From: Jimgerdemannia flammicorona
Taxonomy: Eukaryota > Mucoromycota > Endogonomycetes > Endogonales > Endogonaceae
DNA: 10,192 nucleotides
Direction: 5' to 3'
Assembly (NCBI GenBank): GCA_003990745.1
Contig: RBNI01007554.1
Span: forward strand, 1 to 10,192
Under the pieces are notes generated by a model. That model was not told the DNA's origin. It did not search any database and saw only the letters and a program-made list of their open reading frames with translations. How positions within the stretch are numbered: position 1 is the first letter of the stretch; every line of letters starts with the position of its first letter. Positions 1 through 7,507 of the stretch are shown piece after piece. A program made the translations under genes and the position numbers.

Positions 1-3000
1 AAATTGTTTGACAGCTGTTGCCCAGATTACCTTGGAAAATAGAATTAGGAACGTTGAAGTCGAAATTGACCTGGTGGCAAAGAAGATCGAATCGACGACT
101 GACGAGAAAGAGAAAGATCGACTTTGCAAAGAACGAACAGAACTTCGCGAAAAAGAGCGCCTACTCTTCGAGCTCCAGAAGGAACAACTGCGAGGTAGGT
201 GGATTATGCGATTTGTTGTGCAGGGATGGGATTTTGAAAGCCCCGCGAGAATTTTTCTGATAATAATATATATACTTTCTCATCCCAGCACCGTCTTCTG
301 ATCTGGCATCGGTTAGTGGTAATCGATATTTGTTTTGTCAGACTGTCCCGATACAACTTCCATGGGTATATGTCTTTTATTTTCATATGTATGTAGATAA
401 TACAGGATATAAAGCGTGATACAGAAGAGATAAAGAACGACACAGGAGATATAATGACCGACACGGGAGACATAAAGATCGATATGAGAGATATCTTCAG
501 CAGCCTCGACGAACTTCATGGCAAGGTTGACAGTCTGCCCAAGCTTATGCTTGATCTCCTAGAGGATACAGTCCCGCGACTATTCTTCATCTTTCCCGAG
601 GATGGTCATTGGTGCACGTCATCAATTGACAGCCTATTCACCAAAACGTTCCGTCTATACTTTCTCTGCGAGCACGAAACCGTCGAAAACGGCAGTACGA
701 AGAAATATTTCCATCTGGCATATCATGACGGCTACCGTGTCACGCGACCACGCGAGGTATATATGTTTTTATTTTTGATATGACATGCGCTCCAATACTA
801 ATGCTAATTTTTCTGAACTTGAATATATTTTAGTTTGTAATTAAATATGGATCATACATACGTACGGTATGTCGTCTGTTTTGTTTGAGCGTCCGAACAC
901 GCTTTGCATGCCATATAACATTTCTCGTTCAAAATAGATCATGCCCTGTCTATTGCTAGCTGTACGATTGGGAGGACGACTATTGGAATGTGCGCCCGCA
1001 TTTGGGAAAACGGCAGCAGACGTCCTACGGGCTGGCAGCCAAATTGCTTCAACGGCATATAAGGCAACAGAACCATCTATCTTTACTGATCACGAACTTG
1101 AGTTCTGTGCGCAAACTGAGAAATTTTTCAAGACGTTTGGAGACAAGCTCGAGGCTACCAATAGCCAGGTCAAGAATTATATGGCTGATGCTCCGACGTC
1201 AGGTCAAACGCAAGGAAGAACGCCGGGACTGATGGGAAGACCTGATCTACGAGAACTTCAAGGTGCAGCGATACATTGATTTTCTCTGTTCAAGTTGTGT
1301 ATGCGTTGATTTCGATATATGCTCATGATATCTTCACGAAATTCGATTTATAGCTTATCTTGAGGGCTTGGATAACACCAACCGACTTGGGAATCTGCAG
1401 CGCGTGCTCCGTCGTGGGAAAAGCGGTAGCATAACAGTACGATGGGTGTGCAAGAACCATGCCTCTGAATGGGAGACGATAAACGCTATACGGAGTCTTC
1501 ATACAGCTATCAAAAACGGTGGCATAGATAACCACATTAAGTTTGATAACGAGACTTGGGAGCTGACGTTCGCATTGTTTTCTGGTCTTTAATATCCAGC
1601 TTGTGCCTTTCATACTATGCTGTTTTTGTACTCAAGACGGTTTTTATTTTAATATCAGAATCCAGAACTTGTCAAGGGGTTCTCTGCGTACATTTCGAAA
1701 TTCGGTGACGCGTGTTCTGTCTGATATCCCTCTGCGGAAAGTCAGGTAATCAGTTTGACTTCAATCATTCTTCACTTGCCTGAAATGACTAATAAGTAAT
1801 CAAACTATAGCTTTATAGATTGTGAAAGGGCTTATTCAGAAGATGTTGAAGCTCTTATTAATGCTATGACCACTATTGAGATTCTTATGTAAGTTATTTA
1901 TTAATATTTTTGTTTGATGAACTTAATATATTAAATACTAATATACTTTGCTTTTAATATACCTATTCAAGACTAAATAAGATGAAGAATATTCGGTACT
2001 ATAATATTTCATTTAATGTTCTTGTCTGATGATTAGAAATTCTATAATAATACTAAATAGTAAATTAACTTTTATCTGTTTATAGAATTAAAAACATTCT
2101 TCAAAAATGTTTACAACTTAGAGAATTCTATCTTTCAGGTAATTGTATTATCTTTACTCATTAGTTATATTTTATGTTTGAGATTTTCTACTATATTAAT
2201 TTTATATGAGCTAATAGAAAGTAATATTAATAAAAGAAAGTCAATATTTTAGCCAAAGTTTAAATATTGAGAACATACTATAGCACTATCCTAACTCTCA
2301 TTATATCTATACAGGTAGTTATATTAGTGATAAGGGAGCCATCACACTAGCTGAAGTACTGAAAATGAATACAAGTCTGCAAACACTGAATATAAAGAGT
2401 AAGTAGGAATGAGACATATTGTATTTTTGCATCTATCTATTTTGTGACAACCATGTGTATGAACATATTTTATATACTCCACTGTAGACAATTATATTGG
2501 TGAGAAGGGCGCTCTAGCCGAAGCATTAAGAATGAACACAATCCTGCAAACCTTGAATCTATACAGTATGTAGGAATGAAGCAGATAATATTTTACATCC
2601 ATCTGTTCAGTATTTTCATTAACAACCATACATATATTTTATATATTCTTCGGTAGACAATGATATTGGTGAGAAGGGAGCCAGCATACTAGCCGAAGCA
2701 CTGAGAATGAACACGATCCTGCAAAATCTGAATCTATACTGTATGTAGGAATGAAGCATATGATATATTTTTGCATTCGTCTGTTTACTGTTTTAGCTGA
2801 CAACCACGTGTACATATTTTATATGTCCCTCTGTAGGCAATAAGATTGGCGAGAAGGGAGCCAGAGCACTAGCCGACGTACTGAAAATAAACACGAGCCT
2901 ACGAAACTTGAATCTAGAAGGTATGTAGGAATGAAGCATATCATATTTTTGTATTCACCTTTTTGGCATTCTAGCTGAATGTTTCTCTGTAGACAATGGT

Positions 3001-4136
3001 ATTGGTGAGAAGGGGGCCGGCGCACTAGCTGAAGCACTGAAAATGAACACGAACCTGCAAAACTTGAATCTAGAAGGTGTGTAGGAATGAAGTGCATTCT
3101 ATTTTGCACTCATCTGTTAGTGTTATAGCTGACAACCACGCGTATACATGTGTTTCTCTGTAGAAAATGGTATAGGCGAGAAGGGAGCCGGCGCACTAGC
3201 CGAAGCACTGAAAATGAACATGAGTCTGCAAAACCTGAATCTAAAAGGTGTGTAGAAACGAAGCGCGTTATATTTTCGCATTCGTCCATTTAGGATTCCA
3301 GCTGACAACCACGTGTATACATATGTGTTTCTCTGTAGACAATGGTATTGGCGAGAAGGGAGCCAGCGCACTAGCCAAAGTACTGAAAATGAACAAAGGC
3401 TTGCAAATCCTGAATTTGGAAGGTATGTATATAGGAATGAAGTCCATTATATTTTTGTATTCATCTGTTTAGTGTTCTAGCTGGAAACCTCGCGTATATA
3501 TTATGTTCCTCTGTAGATAATAATATTGGTGAGAAGGGAGCCAGCGCATTAGCCGAAGCACTGAGGATGAACACAAGCCTGCAAAACCTGAAGCTATGGG
3601 GTATGTAGGAACGAGGCGTATAATATTTTTGTCTGGCGTTCTGGCTGACAACCACGCGTATACATTTTATGTACTCTTCTGTAGCCAATGGTATCGGCGA
3701 CATGGGAGCTAGCGTACTGGCCGAAGCACTGAAAATGAACACGAGCCTGCAAAACCTGGACCTATCCTGTATGTAGGAATGAACCACATTATATTTTTGA
3801 ATTCATCTGTTTGATTTTCTCGCTGACAATTACGCATATAAATTTTATTTGTTCTTCTGTAGGCAATGGTATTGGCGAGAAGGGAGCCGGTACATTAGTC
3901 GAAGCGCTGAAAATGAACACGAGCCTACAAAACCTGAATCTATCCTGTATGTAGGAATGAAGTGCCTTAAATTTTTGCGTTCATCTTTTTAGTGTTCCCG
4001 CTGACAATGGTGCATATGTATACATTTTATGTGTTTTTCTGTAGGCAATGGCATCGGTAAGAAGGGAGCCAACACACTAGCTGAAATACAGAAAATGAGC
4101 ACGAGCCTCAAAACCTTGGATCTAAAAAAAATGTAG
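1..4136 (+). CDS. Multi-exon leucine-rich-repeat protein with N-terminal coiled coil, 5' partial
   Basis: Exons I can join in one frame: 2-194 (open at the left edge), 289-311, 397-756, 834-866, 938-1262, 1354-1576, 1659-1745, 1811-1888, 2086-2138, 2315-2398, 2488-2565, 2657-2740, 2837-2920, 2993-3076, 3164-3247, 3339-3422, 3517-3600, 3685-3768, 3863-3946, 4045-4136 (stop TAG 4134-4136); about 766 residues. Residues about 1-64 are a charged coiled coil of the kind I recall in Crinkler-type fungal proteins ('TDEKEKDRLCKERTELREKE'). Residues about 84-111 are heptads. About 130-385 carry 'PRLFFIFP', 'FRLYFLCEH' and 'RWVCKNHASEW'. About 415-766 are leucine-rich repeats of the ribonuclease-inhibitor type. 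No signal peptide or membrane segment is visible, so an intracellular binding or recognition protein is inferred. The weakest junction is the donor at 1577 (GTTTTC); GTCTTT at 1585 is an alternative needing another acceptor. No NACHT, NB-ARC or kinase domain lies within the window. The 5' exons and promoter lie outside it. Confidence 0.75.
409..492 (+). repeat. Four in-frame 21-nt heptad-coding repeats inside the LRR gene
   Basis: Four consecutive 21-nt units encode IKRDTEE, IKNDTGD, IMTDTGD and IKIDMRD, followed by a further I. An isoleucine every seventh residue suggests a short amphipathic helix or coiled coil joining the N-terminal coil to the 'PRLFFIFP' domain. The repeat also decides the exon boundary: it stays open only if this exon starts at or before 409. 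That favours the acceptor TGTAG at 392-396 and, for the frame to match, the donor GTTAGT at 312 rather than GTAATC at 319. Confidence 0.6.
2315..4136 (+). repeat. Exon-per-repeat LRR array, 11 units with a period of about 175 nt
   Basis: Eleven exons each encode one repeat close to 'IGEKGASALAEALKMN' plus 'LQNLNL'. Nine are exactly 84 nt (28 codons). Exon 2488-2565 is 78 nt (two codons shorter), and the terminal exon is 92 nt to its stop. All are bounded by phase-1 introns of 72-98 nt. The introns are also related: most start GTATGTAGGAATGA, have a GCTGAC branch-site-like motif, and end in (T)CTGTAG. Whole exon-plus-intron units have therefore been duplicated in tandem. Because every unit is phase-symmetric, one can be skipped, lost or copied without shifting the frame. 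Positions that vary among units include the residue before 'N-G-I-G' (N, C, D, E, A) and the residue after 'N-L-N-L' (Y, E, K, W, S). Confidence 0.9.
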
Positions 4137-4245
4137 AAGTGAAGCTCATATTTTTGTATTCATCTGTTTAGTTTCTGGCTGACAACAATACACATATATA
4201 TATTTGTTCCTCTGTATACAATAATATGGGCAGTAAGGTGGAATT
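4137..4245 (+). pseudogene. Decayed twelfth LRR unit (intron plus start of exon)
   Basis: After the stop at 4134-4136 the sequence still matches an array intron: 'CATATTTTTGTATTCATCTG', then 'GGCTGACAAC', then 'TTGTTCCTCTGTAT'. In the working units the last motif reads CTCTGTAG, so the acceptor AG has become AT (4216-4217). The bases that follow, from 4218, still read ACAATAATATGGGCAGTAAG. That corresponds to N-N-M-G-S-K of a repeat start, and similarity fades after about 4242. This is a relic of an earlier, longer array. Confidence 0.7.
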
Positions 4246-4571
4246 ATGTGATATGTACTATTGAGAAACGAAACGCACGCGATGCAAATATACATGGCTT
4301 ACCCCCACGTATATACACCCTTCGTCACTCAGTGCCGCCATAAATATGCTTCCACTGATTTTCTCGTCGTTTAATCCCAACACACCCGGCACGGCCGCGA
4401 CCGAGCGACCGAGTATGGCGCGCCATCAGGGTGAAAACTTCAAATCGTGGATCGACAAAATTGGAAGCCACGATCTTTATCACTAACATAAGCATCTATG
4501 ATGAACACATCTTTATTCCGATCTGACACAATTTCCAAGTTTCTGTTTGCTGAGATTCTCTCCACTGCCAA
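4246..4571. other. No gene seen; spacer containing one 32-bp repeat copy
   Basis: I see no convincing coding sequence here. The one recognisable element is the 32-bp dispersed repeat at 4434-4465, listed separately. The short reading frames starting near 4498 run into the pyrimidine-rich repeat and look like artefacts of it. Confidence 0.5.
4434..4465 (-). repeat. 32-bp dispersed repeat, copy A
   Basis: These 32 bases are identical to 5682-5713. On the minus strand the start reads TCCAATTTTGTCGATCCACG, which contains the unit (TCGATCCAATTTTTG-like) of the tandem array at 5043-5161 in inverted orientation. The sequence on both sides differs from copy B, so the repeat is short and mobile or scattered. 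Confidence 0.85.
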
Positions 4572-4830
4572 GTTTCCGCTCCATCACCAAGCCTCAGTTT
4601 CCCGCCGAGTTTCCGCTCCATCACCAAGTCTCAGTTTCCCGCCGAGTTTCTGTTCCCTCCTTTCCGTTTCCTCCACCAAGTTCCGTTCCCTCCTTCACCA
4701 CCAAGTTTCCGTTCCCGCCACTGCTAAGTTTCCATTCTCTCTACCTCCAAGTTTTCGCTTGCTGCAATTTCCGTCTGCTGCCAATTTTCCATTTTCTGAA
4801 ATTTCACTCCACCTTCAAGTTTCCGCTTGC
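4572..4830. repeat. Pyrimidine-rich degenerate tandem repeat
   Basis: A 37-bp unit starting GTTTCCGCTCCATCACCAAG occurs at 4572-4608 and again at 4609-4645 with one mismatch (C to T). From 4646 the pattern continues in degenerate form as repeated AAGTTTCCG(T/C)TCCC blocks to about 4830. The plus strand is almost all C and T with few purines. Frames through it read low-complexity S/P/F-rich peptide in more than one register, so I treat it as a minisatellite and not as a gene. Confidence 0.8.
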
Positions 4831-5042
4831 TGATAAATCTAAGTGAACATGATTTATTTGGGCGTGTTGCGCATGCACAGGAGGCAATCAGTGATGGGTC
4901 AGTTCCGTAAGCACGCAATTAAAGCAGCGTCGTAGAACCGAGACAGATAGAGAAACAGAATATATATAGGGAGGCAGGCGGGAGCGCAAAATAAACGCAG
5001 GGAGTGAGATATGGAAACTTGGTAAAAAGGGCAAGCACAACC
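4831..5042. other. No gene seen between two tandem repeats
   Basis: This is a 212-base spacer. It holds a run of overlapping TATA (around 4963) and purine-rich sequence, but I can support no coding region or RNA gene. Confidence 0.4.
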
Positions 5043-5161
5043 AATCCAATTTTTGTCGTCGATCCAATTTTTTTTTGTCGATCCAATTTTTGTCGATCCA
5101 TTTTTTTGATTGTCGATCCAAAATTTTTGTCGTCGAATCAATTTTTTGATTGTCGATTCGA
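5043..5161 (+). repeat. Tandem array of TCGATCCAATTTTTG-like units
   Basis: About six units of 15-20 nt share the core ATCCAATTTTTGTCG, with variable T-run length, an optional extra TCG, and in later units a TTGATTG insertion. The last unit (TCGATTCGA) abuts the left 80-bp inverted repeat directly. Minus-strand translation gives a low-complexity W-I-D-K-K pattern that simply mirrors the repeat. The same unit in opposite orientation lies within the 32-bp dispersed repeats at 4434-4465 and 5682-5713. Confidence 0.85.
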
Positions 5162-5241
5162 GGCCCGCGATAATATATTTAATGCGTTGTGGAGTAATTA
5201 ATTCTTTCTATAATATGCACTTTATCAGAACCCGCAAGTTG
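5162..5241 (+). repeat. Left arm of an 80/81-bp near-perfect inverted repeat
   Basis: This arm begins GGCCCGCGATAATATATTTA and ends CCCGCAAGTTG. It is the reverse complement of 8883-8963 across its whole length, apart from one missing A (TTTAATGCG here, TTTAAATGCG in the other arm). Identity stops sharply at both edges. The outermost GGCC is self-complementary, so it could be the arm end or a 4-bp target-site duplication. The arms may be terminal inverted repeats of a DNA transposon, but no transposase is visible. Confidence 0.9.
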
Positions 5242-5313
5242 CACTGAACACATTTATCTGCACGCCGAGGCAGCGAAGGTAGCGGCACAGGGAGCACGAG
5301 ACGTAGGTCTTAC

Positions 5314-5526
5314 CTCGAGCTGGAAGACTGGCACAAGCAGTGAATGTAGGTAGTTCAGAGCAATCATAACGAATCAAGGAAGGGGAATGAGAGAAATTTG
5401 ATACTCGACGGTGATGATTGCGATAGCGCCGGTATGGATCGCCGTCTTTGTCGGTAGGGTACTTTTCGTCCTCGCTGTGGGTTTCTCCCAATCTATCTAC
5501 TTGTCCTATCCATTCCTTTGTCGATG
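5314..5526 (-). CDS. Possible orphan internal exon, function unknown
   Basis: On the minus strand an open stretch from about 5526 to 5314 reads a hydrophilic peptide including 'WIGQVDRLGETHSEDEKYPT' and 'DKDGDPYRRYRNHH'. It ends at a strong donor (CTCGAG then GTAAGA, intron side 5308-5313). It is preceded by an AT-rich tract and a possible acceptor AG at 5527-5528. The composition looks more protein-like than a random shadow, and the donor matches consensus well. I do not recognise the protein and cannot find convincing flanking exons. It may be a lone exon of a broken gene or chance. Confidence 0.25.
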
Positions 5527-5681
5527 CTTGTATATATGTATATACAAAATTAACACTGATCCACCCTGAGCTATGTGTATGATTCAAAGGGTGTATATTA
5601 TATTCGCTTAGCGTCGTTTATATTATATATACTTCGTATATATTACCACGCTGCGATAGCCACGCACTCGGTTATAGCGTC

Positions 5682-5713
5682 AAAACTTCAAATCGTGGAT
5701 CGACAAAATTGGA
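5682..5713 (-). repeat. 32-bp dispersed repeat, copy B
   Basis: Identical over 32 bases to 4434-4465. It forms the 3' end of the copy 1 reading frame on the minus strand: the last eight codons of that frame (I-Q-F-C-R-S-T-I) and its TGA stop come from this repeat. The repeat, or a rearrangement ending at it, therefore replaced the original C-terminus of copy 1. Confidence 0.85.
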
Positions 5714-6128
5714 TCGATACAACCTTCGCCACCAGCTCCAGCTTGAATCTTTCGAACTCCTCCGCCTGGTCAAAGCACTCCTCGACAAAGTCCCAGAAGG
5801 TTGTCCAGTCTAGGTGGTCGCAGGTCCTGCGTTCCACGCGCTTGAGGTTCTTCAACATCTCCTCTCGATTCTTACTGTCCGTGGGGCTCTTTGCTTTCAC
5901 CGCCACAAGTCGCGCTGGTTCTGAGTTCCGGAATCGCAAGTCAATCACTACGAAGTTGCCCCAGCTTTTTCGGGGTTTCACTAGGACGCTGTCGTGGATC
6001 ATCTGGATGAAGCGTACTATGAACACACCGTACACCTCCATCATAGGGCTAAGGCGGGCTACCTTATCTTCAGGTGGTGTGCGGGACCAACGTTTTGAGG
6101 CACGATAACGAGAGTATGTGTTGCCTAT
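5688..6128 (-). pseudogene. M-G-N-x-x-S-R family, copy 1: start codon lost, C-terminus replaced
   Basis: The frame is open from above the expected start to TGA at 5688-5690 and aligns with copy 3 at 77 of 103 residues (my manual count) from 'MEVYGVFIVRFIQMIHD' to 'EEFERFKLEL'. At the position of the start codon (6126-6128) the minus strand reads ATA instead of ATG, followed by GGC AAC ACA TAC TCT. The expected M-G-N-T-Y-S-R thus reads I-G-N-T-Y-S-R, and the first downstream ATG would remove the whole N-terminal signal. It keeps a four-residue segment (around P-E-D-K) that copy 3 lacks. After 'KLEL' it diverges and ends in the 32-bp dispersed repeat. It could still be an exon of a longer transcript, but I see no upstream exon. 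The function is unknown. Confidence 0.7.
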
Positions 6129-6265
6129 GTTGGATTGACAAATGCGCAAAATGGATTCGGATTATTTATATGGTAGGATCGGACATTTTTAGGCTGTGAA
6201 ACCGTCATGGTGCATGTGTATGCCACGTTTATGCTCAATCATTAATTTCGGCGTATTAAATTACA

Positions 6266-6320
6266 TAAATAAATAAATAAAAATAAAAAATAAAAATAAA
6301 AATAAAAAATAAAAATAAAA
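6266..6320. repeat. A-rich (AAATA)n simple repeat
   Basis: Fifty-five bases of TAAATAAATAAATAAAAATAAAAA-type sequence on the plus strand, between copy 1 and copy 2. It could be a microsatellite or the tail of an old plus-strand retroposed sequence. I see no target-site duplication to support the latter. Confidence 0.85.
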
Positions 6321-6353
6321 TCAAAGAGTAGTGTTTCTTTGAATAAACCGGAT

Positions 6354-6410
6354 GAAAAAGTTTGTGAGTTCATGCATGATGCTCTATAGATTCAGCTTCT
6401 TCCTTTAATT
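6354..6410 (+). pseudogene. Short peptide-coding fragment A, paired with fragment B
   Basis: This matches the reverse complement of 7508-7564 at about 47 of 57 bases by eye. In the shared frame it reads EKVCEFMHDAL, a TAG stop, then IQLLPLI. Fragment B reads GKDREFIHDVLEIQPLPLI. The frame is conserved, with several silent differences, suggesting both derive from one coding exon; this copy is broken by the stop. I do not recognise the parent protein. Confidence 0.45.
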
Positions 6411-6475
6411 TTATGGCGACCCGTTAGAGAATAAGGCCAAAAAGATAACACAAGAAAAAATAGAACCATGAGGTC

Positions 6476-6849
6476 AAGCTGCTCGGTCTGGTCAAAGTGA
6501 CTTTCGATGAAGTCGCAGAAGGTTGCCCAGTCCAGACGGTCGCAGGCGCTGCGCTCCACGGAATTTTTTTTTTCAACATCTCCTTTCGGTTCCCGCTGTC
6601 TGGAAGGGCTCTTTAATTTTACAGCGACTAGCCTCGTCCGTTCTGAATTCCGGAACCGCACATCAAGCACCACGAAGTTGCCCAGCGTTTTCGGCTCTTC
6701 ACCAGGACGCGGTCGTGGATTATCTGGACGAAGCGCACTATGAGCACACCGTATACCTCCATCGTAGGGCTAAATCGAGATACCTCATCTTCAGGAGATG
6801 TGCGGGACCAACGTTTTGAGACACGGCAACGAGACCATGTGTTGCCCAT
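6476..6849 (-). pseudogene. M-G-N-x-x-S-R family, copy 2: frameshifted
   Basis: It starts at ATG (6847-6849) with M-G-N-T-W-S-R-C, an apparent myristoylation signal with a nearby cysteine. It follows the family through 'MEVYGVLIVRFVQIIHDRVL' and 'VKSRKRW'. At 6681-6683 the plus strand has CCC where copy 1 has CCCC. That one-base deletion throws the frame, and the family resumes in another frame as 'VVLDVRFRNSERTRLVAVK'. A second, locally compensated pair of indels scrambles about 15 codons around 6565-6610 before 'VERSACDRLDWATF'. Similarity ends near 6476 after 'FDQTEQL', short of the C-terminus in copy 3. It lies in the same orientation as copy 1, and traces of flanking similarity upstream suggest tandem duplication. 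Confidence 0.75.
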
Positions 6850-7215
6850 GTCGAATTGGCGGAAAGAGCAGAAATGCGTTGAAGAGGTATAAAATGAAGG
6901 CGTTGGAAAATGAATGGAATTCAGATATGACCCGGAGAGGCTAATATAGTTGGACCGGGTATGCTGTGAAAAAAGCGTTTATCATTAAAAAAATATTCGA
7001 AGGAACAGCGGAAGGTTTTCTTCCTGAAAGTGATTGTATTTCCTGAAGTGGCCCAAAAAATATATAAATAAATTCGCAGTGTAGAGTCTACGGATATTGT
7101 CGCCATTTAGGTTGCAGATGGATATATCAAATCACACTATAAAGTAACAGTAACAGAATACCATCTCGTGGACTCGTGATCATCATAGGAGAGGTCACGG
7201 GTTCAGCGAATGAGG
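6850..7215. other. No gene seen upstream of copy 2
   Basis: No coding region can be supported. Just upstream of copies 1 and 2 there is weak shared sequence (for example CTGTGAAA after a GGACC/GGAC block, around 6954-6971 and 6181-6200). This fits a duplication that included 5' flanking DNA, but the match is patchy. Confidence 0.35.
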
Positions 7216-7255
7216 GCGTGTGAATTCTGGTGACTGCGTGTGAATTCTGGTGACT
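7216..7255 (+). repeat. Perfect 20-bp tandem duplication
   Basis: GCGTGTGAATTCTGGTGACT occurs twice head to tail, at 7216-7235 and 7236-7255, with no mismatch. This suggests a recent slippage or duplication event. No function is evident. Confidence 0.95.
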
Positions 7256-7412
7256 TGATAATTAAATCGGACCATCTAAAAAACTTGACTTTGAATATGG
7301 AATCTAACTCAAGGACTTCATCTTCATCGCGCTACGCACCAGGTGCACAGTTATTTTTAGGATTCATCAACATAAAGTTACAATAGCCACCGTTTGAATT
7401 ACTGCCAACTAC

Positions 7413-7440
7413 GATAAGATAACATTGATAAGATAACATG
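7413..7440 (+). promoter_or_regulatory. Tandem duplicated GATA-motif cluster
   Basis: A 13-bp unit, GATAAGATAACAT, occurs at 7413 and again at 7427 with one intervening T. This gives four GATAA cores (HGATAR-like) within 28 bp. GATA zinc-finger factors (AreA/WC/SreA types) bind such sites in fungi. The cluster lies about 230 bp upstream of the copy 3 ATG. A regulatory role is inference; duplication of an AT-rich word by slippage would look the same. Confidence 0.35.
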
Positions 7441-7507
7441 GATCCCGAATTTGGGACAATAAATAAATTATTTTATTAATAAAGATCGTAGCGAATCGTG
7501 CCATAGT

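Noticed and set aside
2819..3787. Several minus-strand ORFs of 60-108 codons across the LRR array
   Set aside because: They are repeated shadows of the exons and introns on the other strand, each with the same degenerate peptide pattern.
2315..4136. Regularly spaced repeats with variable spacers, superficially like a CRISPR array
   Set aside because: The 84-nt units encode in-frame leucine-rich repeats and the spacers are related introns with splice signals. This is an exon array in a eukaryotic gene.
4498..4846. Two overlapping plus-strand ORFs rich in S, P and F
   Set aside because: They exist in more than one frame because the DNA is a pyrimidine-rich tandem repeat. Nothing else supports translation.
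4899..5201. ORFs on both strands over the TCGATCCAATTTTTG array, one reading W-I-D-K-K patterns
   Set aside because: The peptide is a direct translation of the short DNA repeat in several registers, so I treat the region as non-coding repeat.
5575..6108. 177-codon plus-strand ORF
   Set aside because: It is antisense to copy 1 of the M-G-N family, whose coding direction is fixed by homology with copies 2 and 3.
7160..7215. tRNA-like stretch (GGACTCGTGATC, then GAGGTCACGGGTTCAGC)
   Set aside because: It resembles an anticodon arm and B box, but the B box is imperfect (GGTTCAGCGAA), no acceptor stem can be paired and no proper D arm is present. It could be a relic of a tRNA-derived SINE, but I cannot support it.
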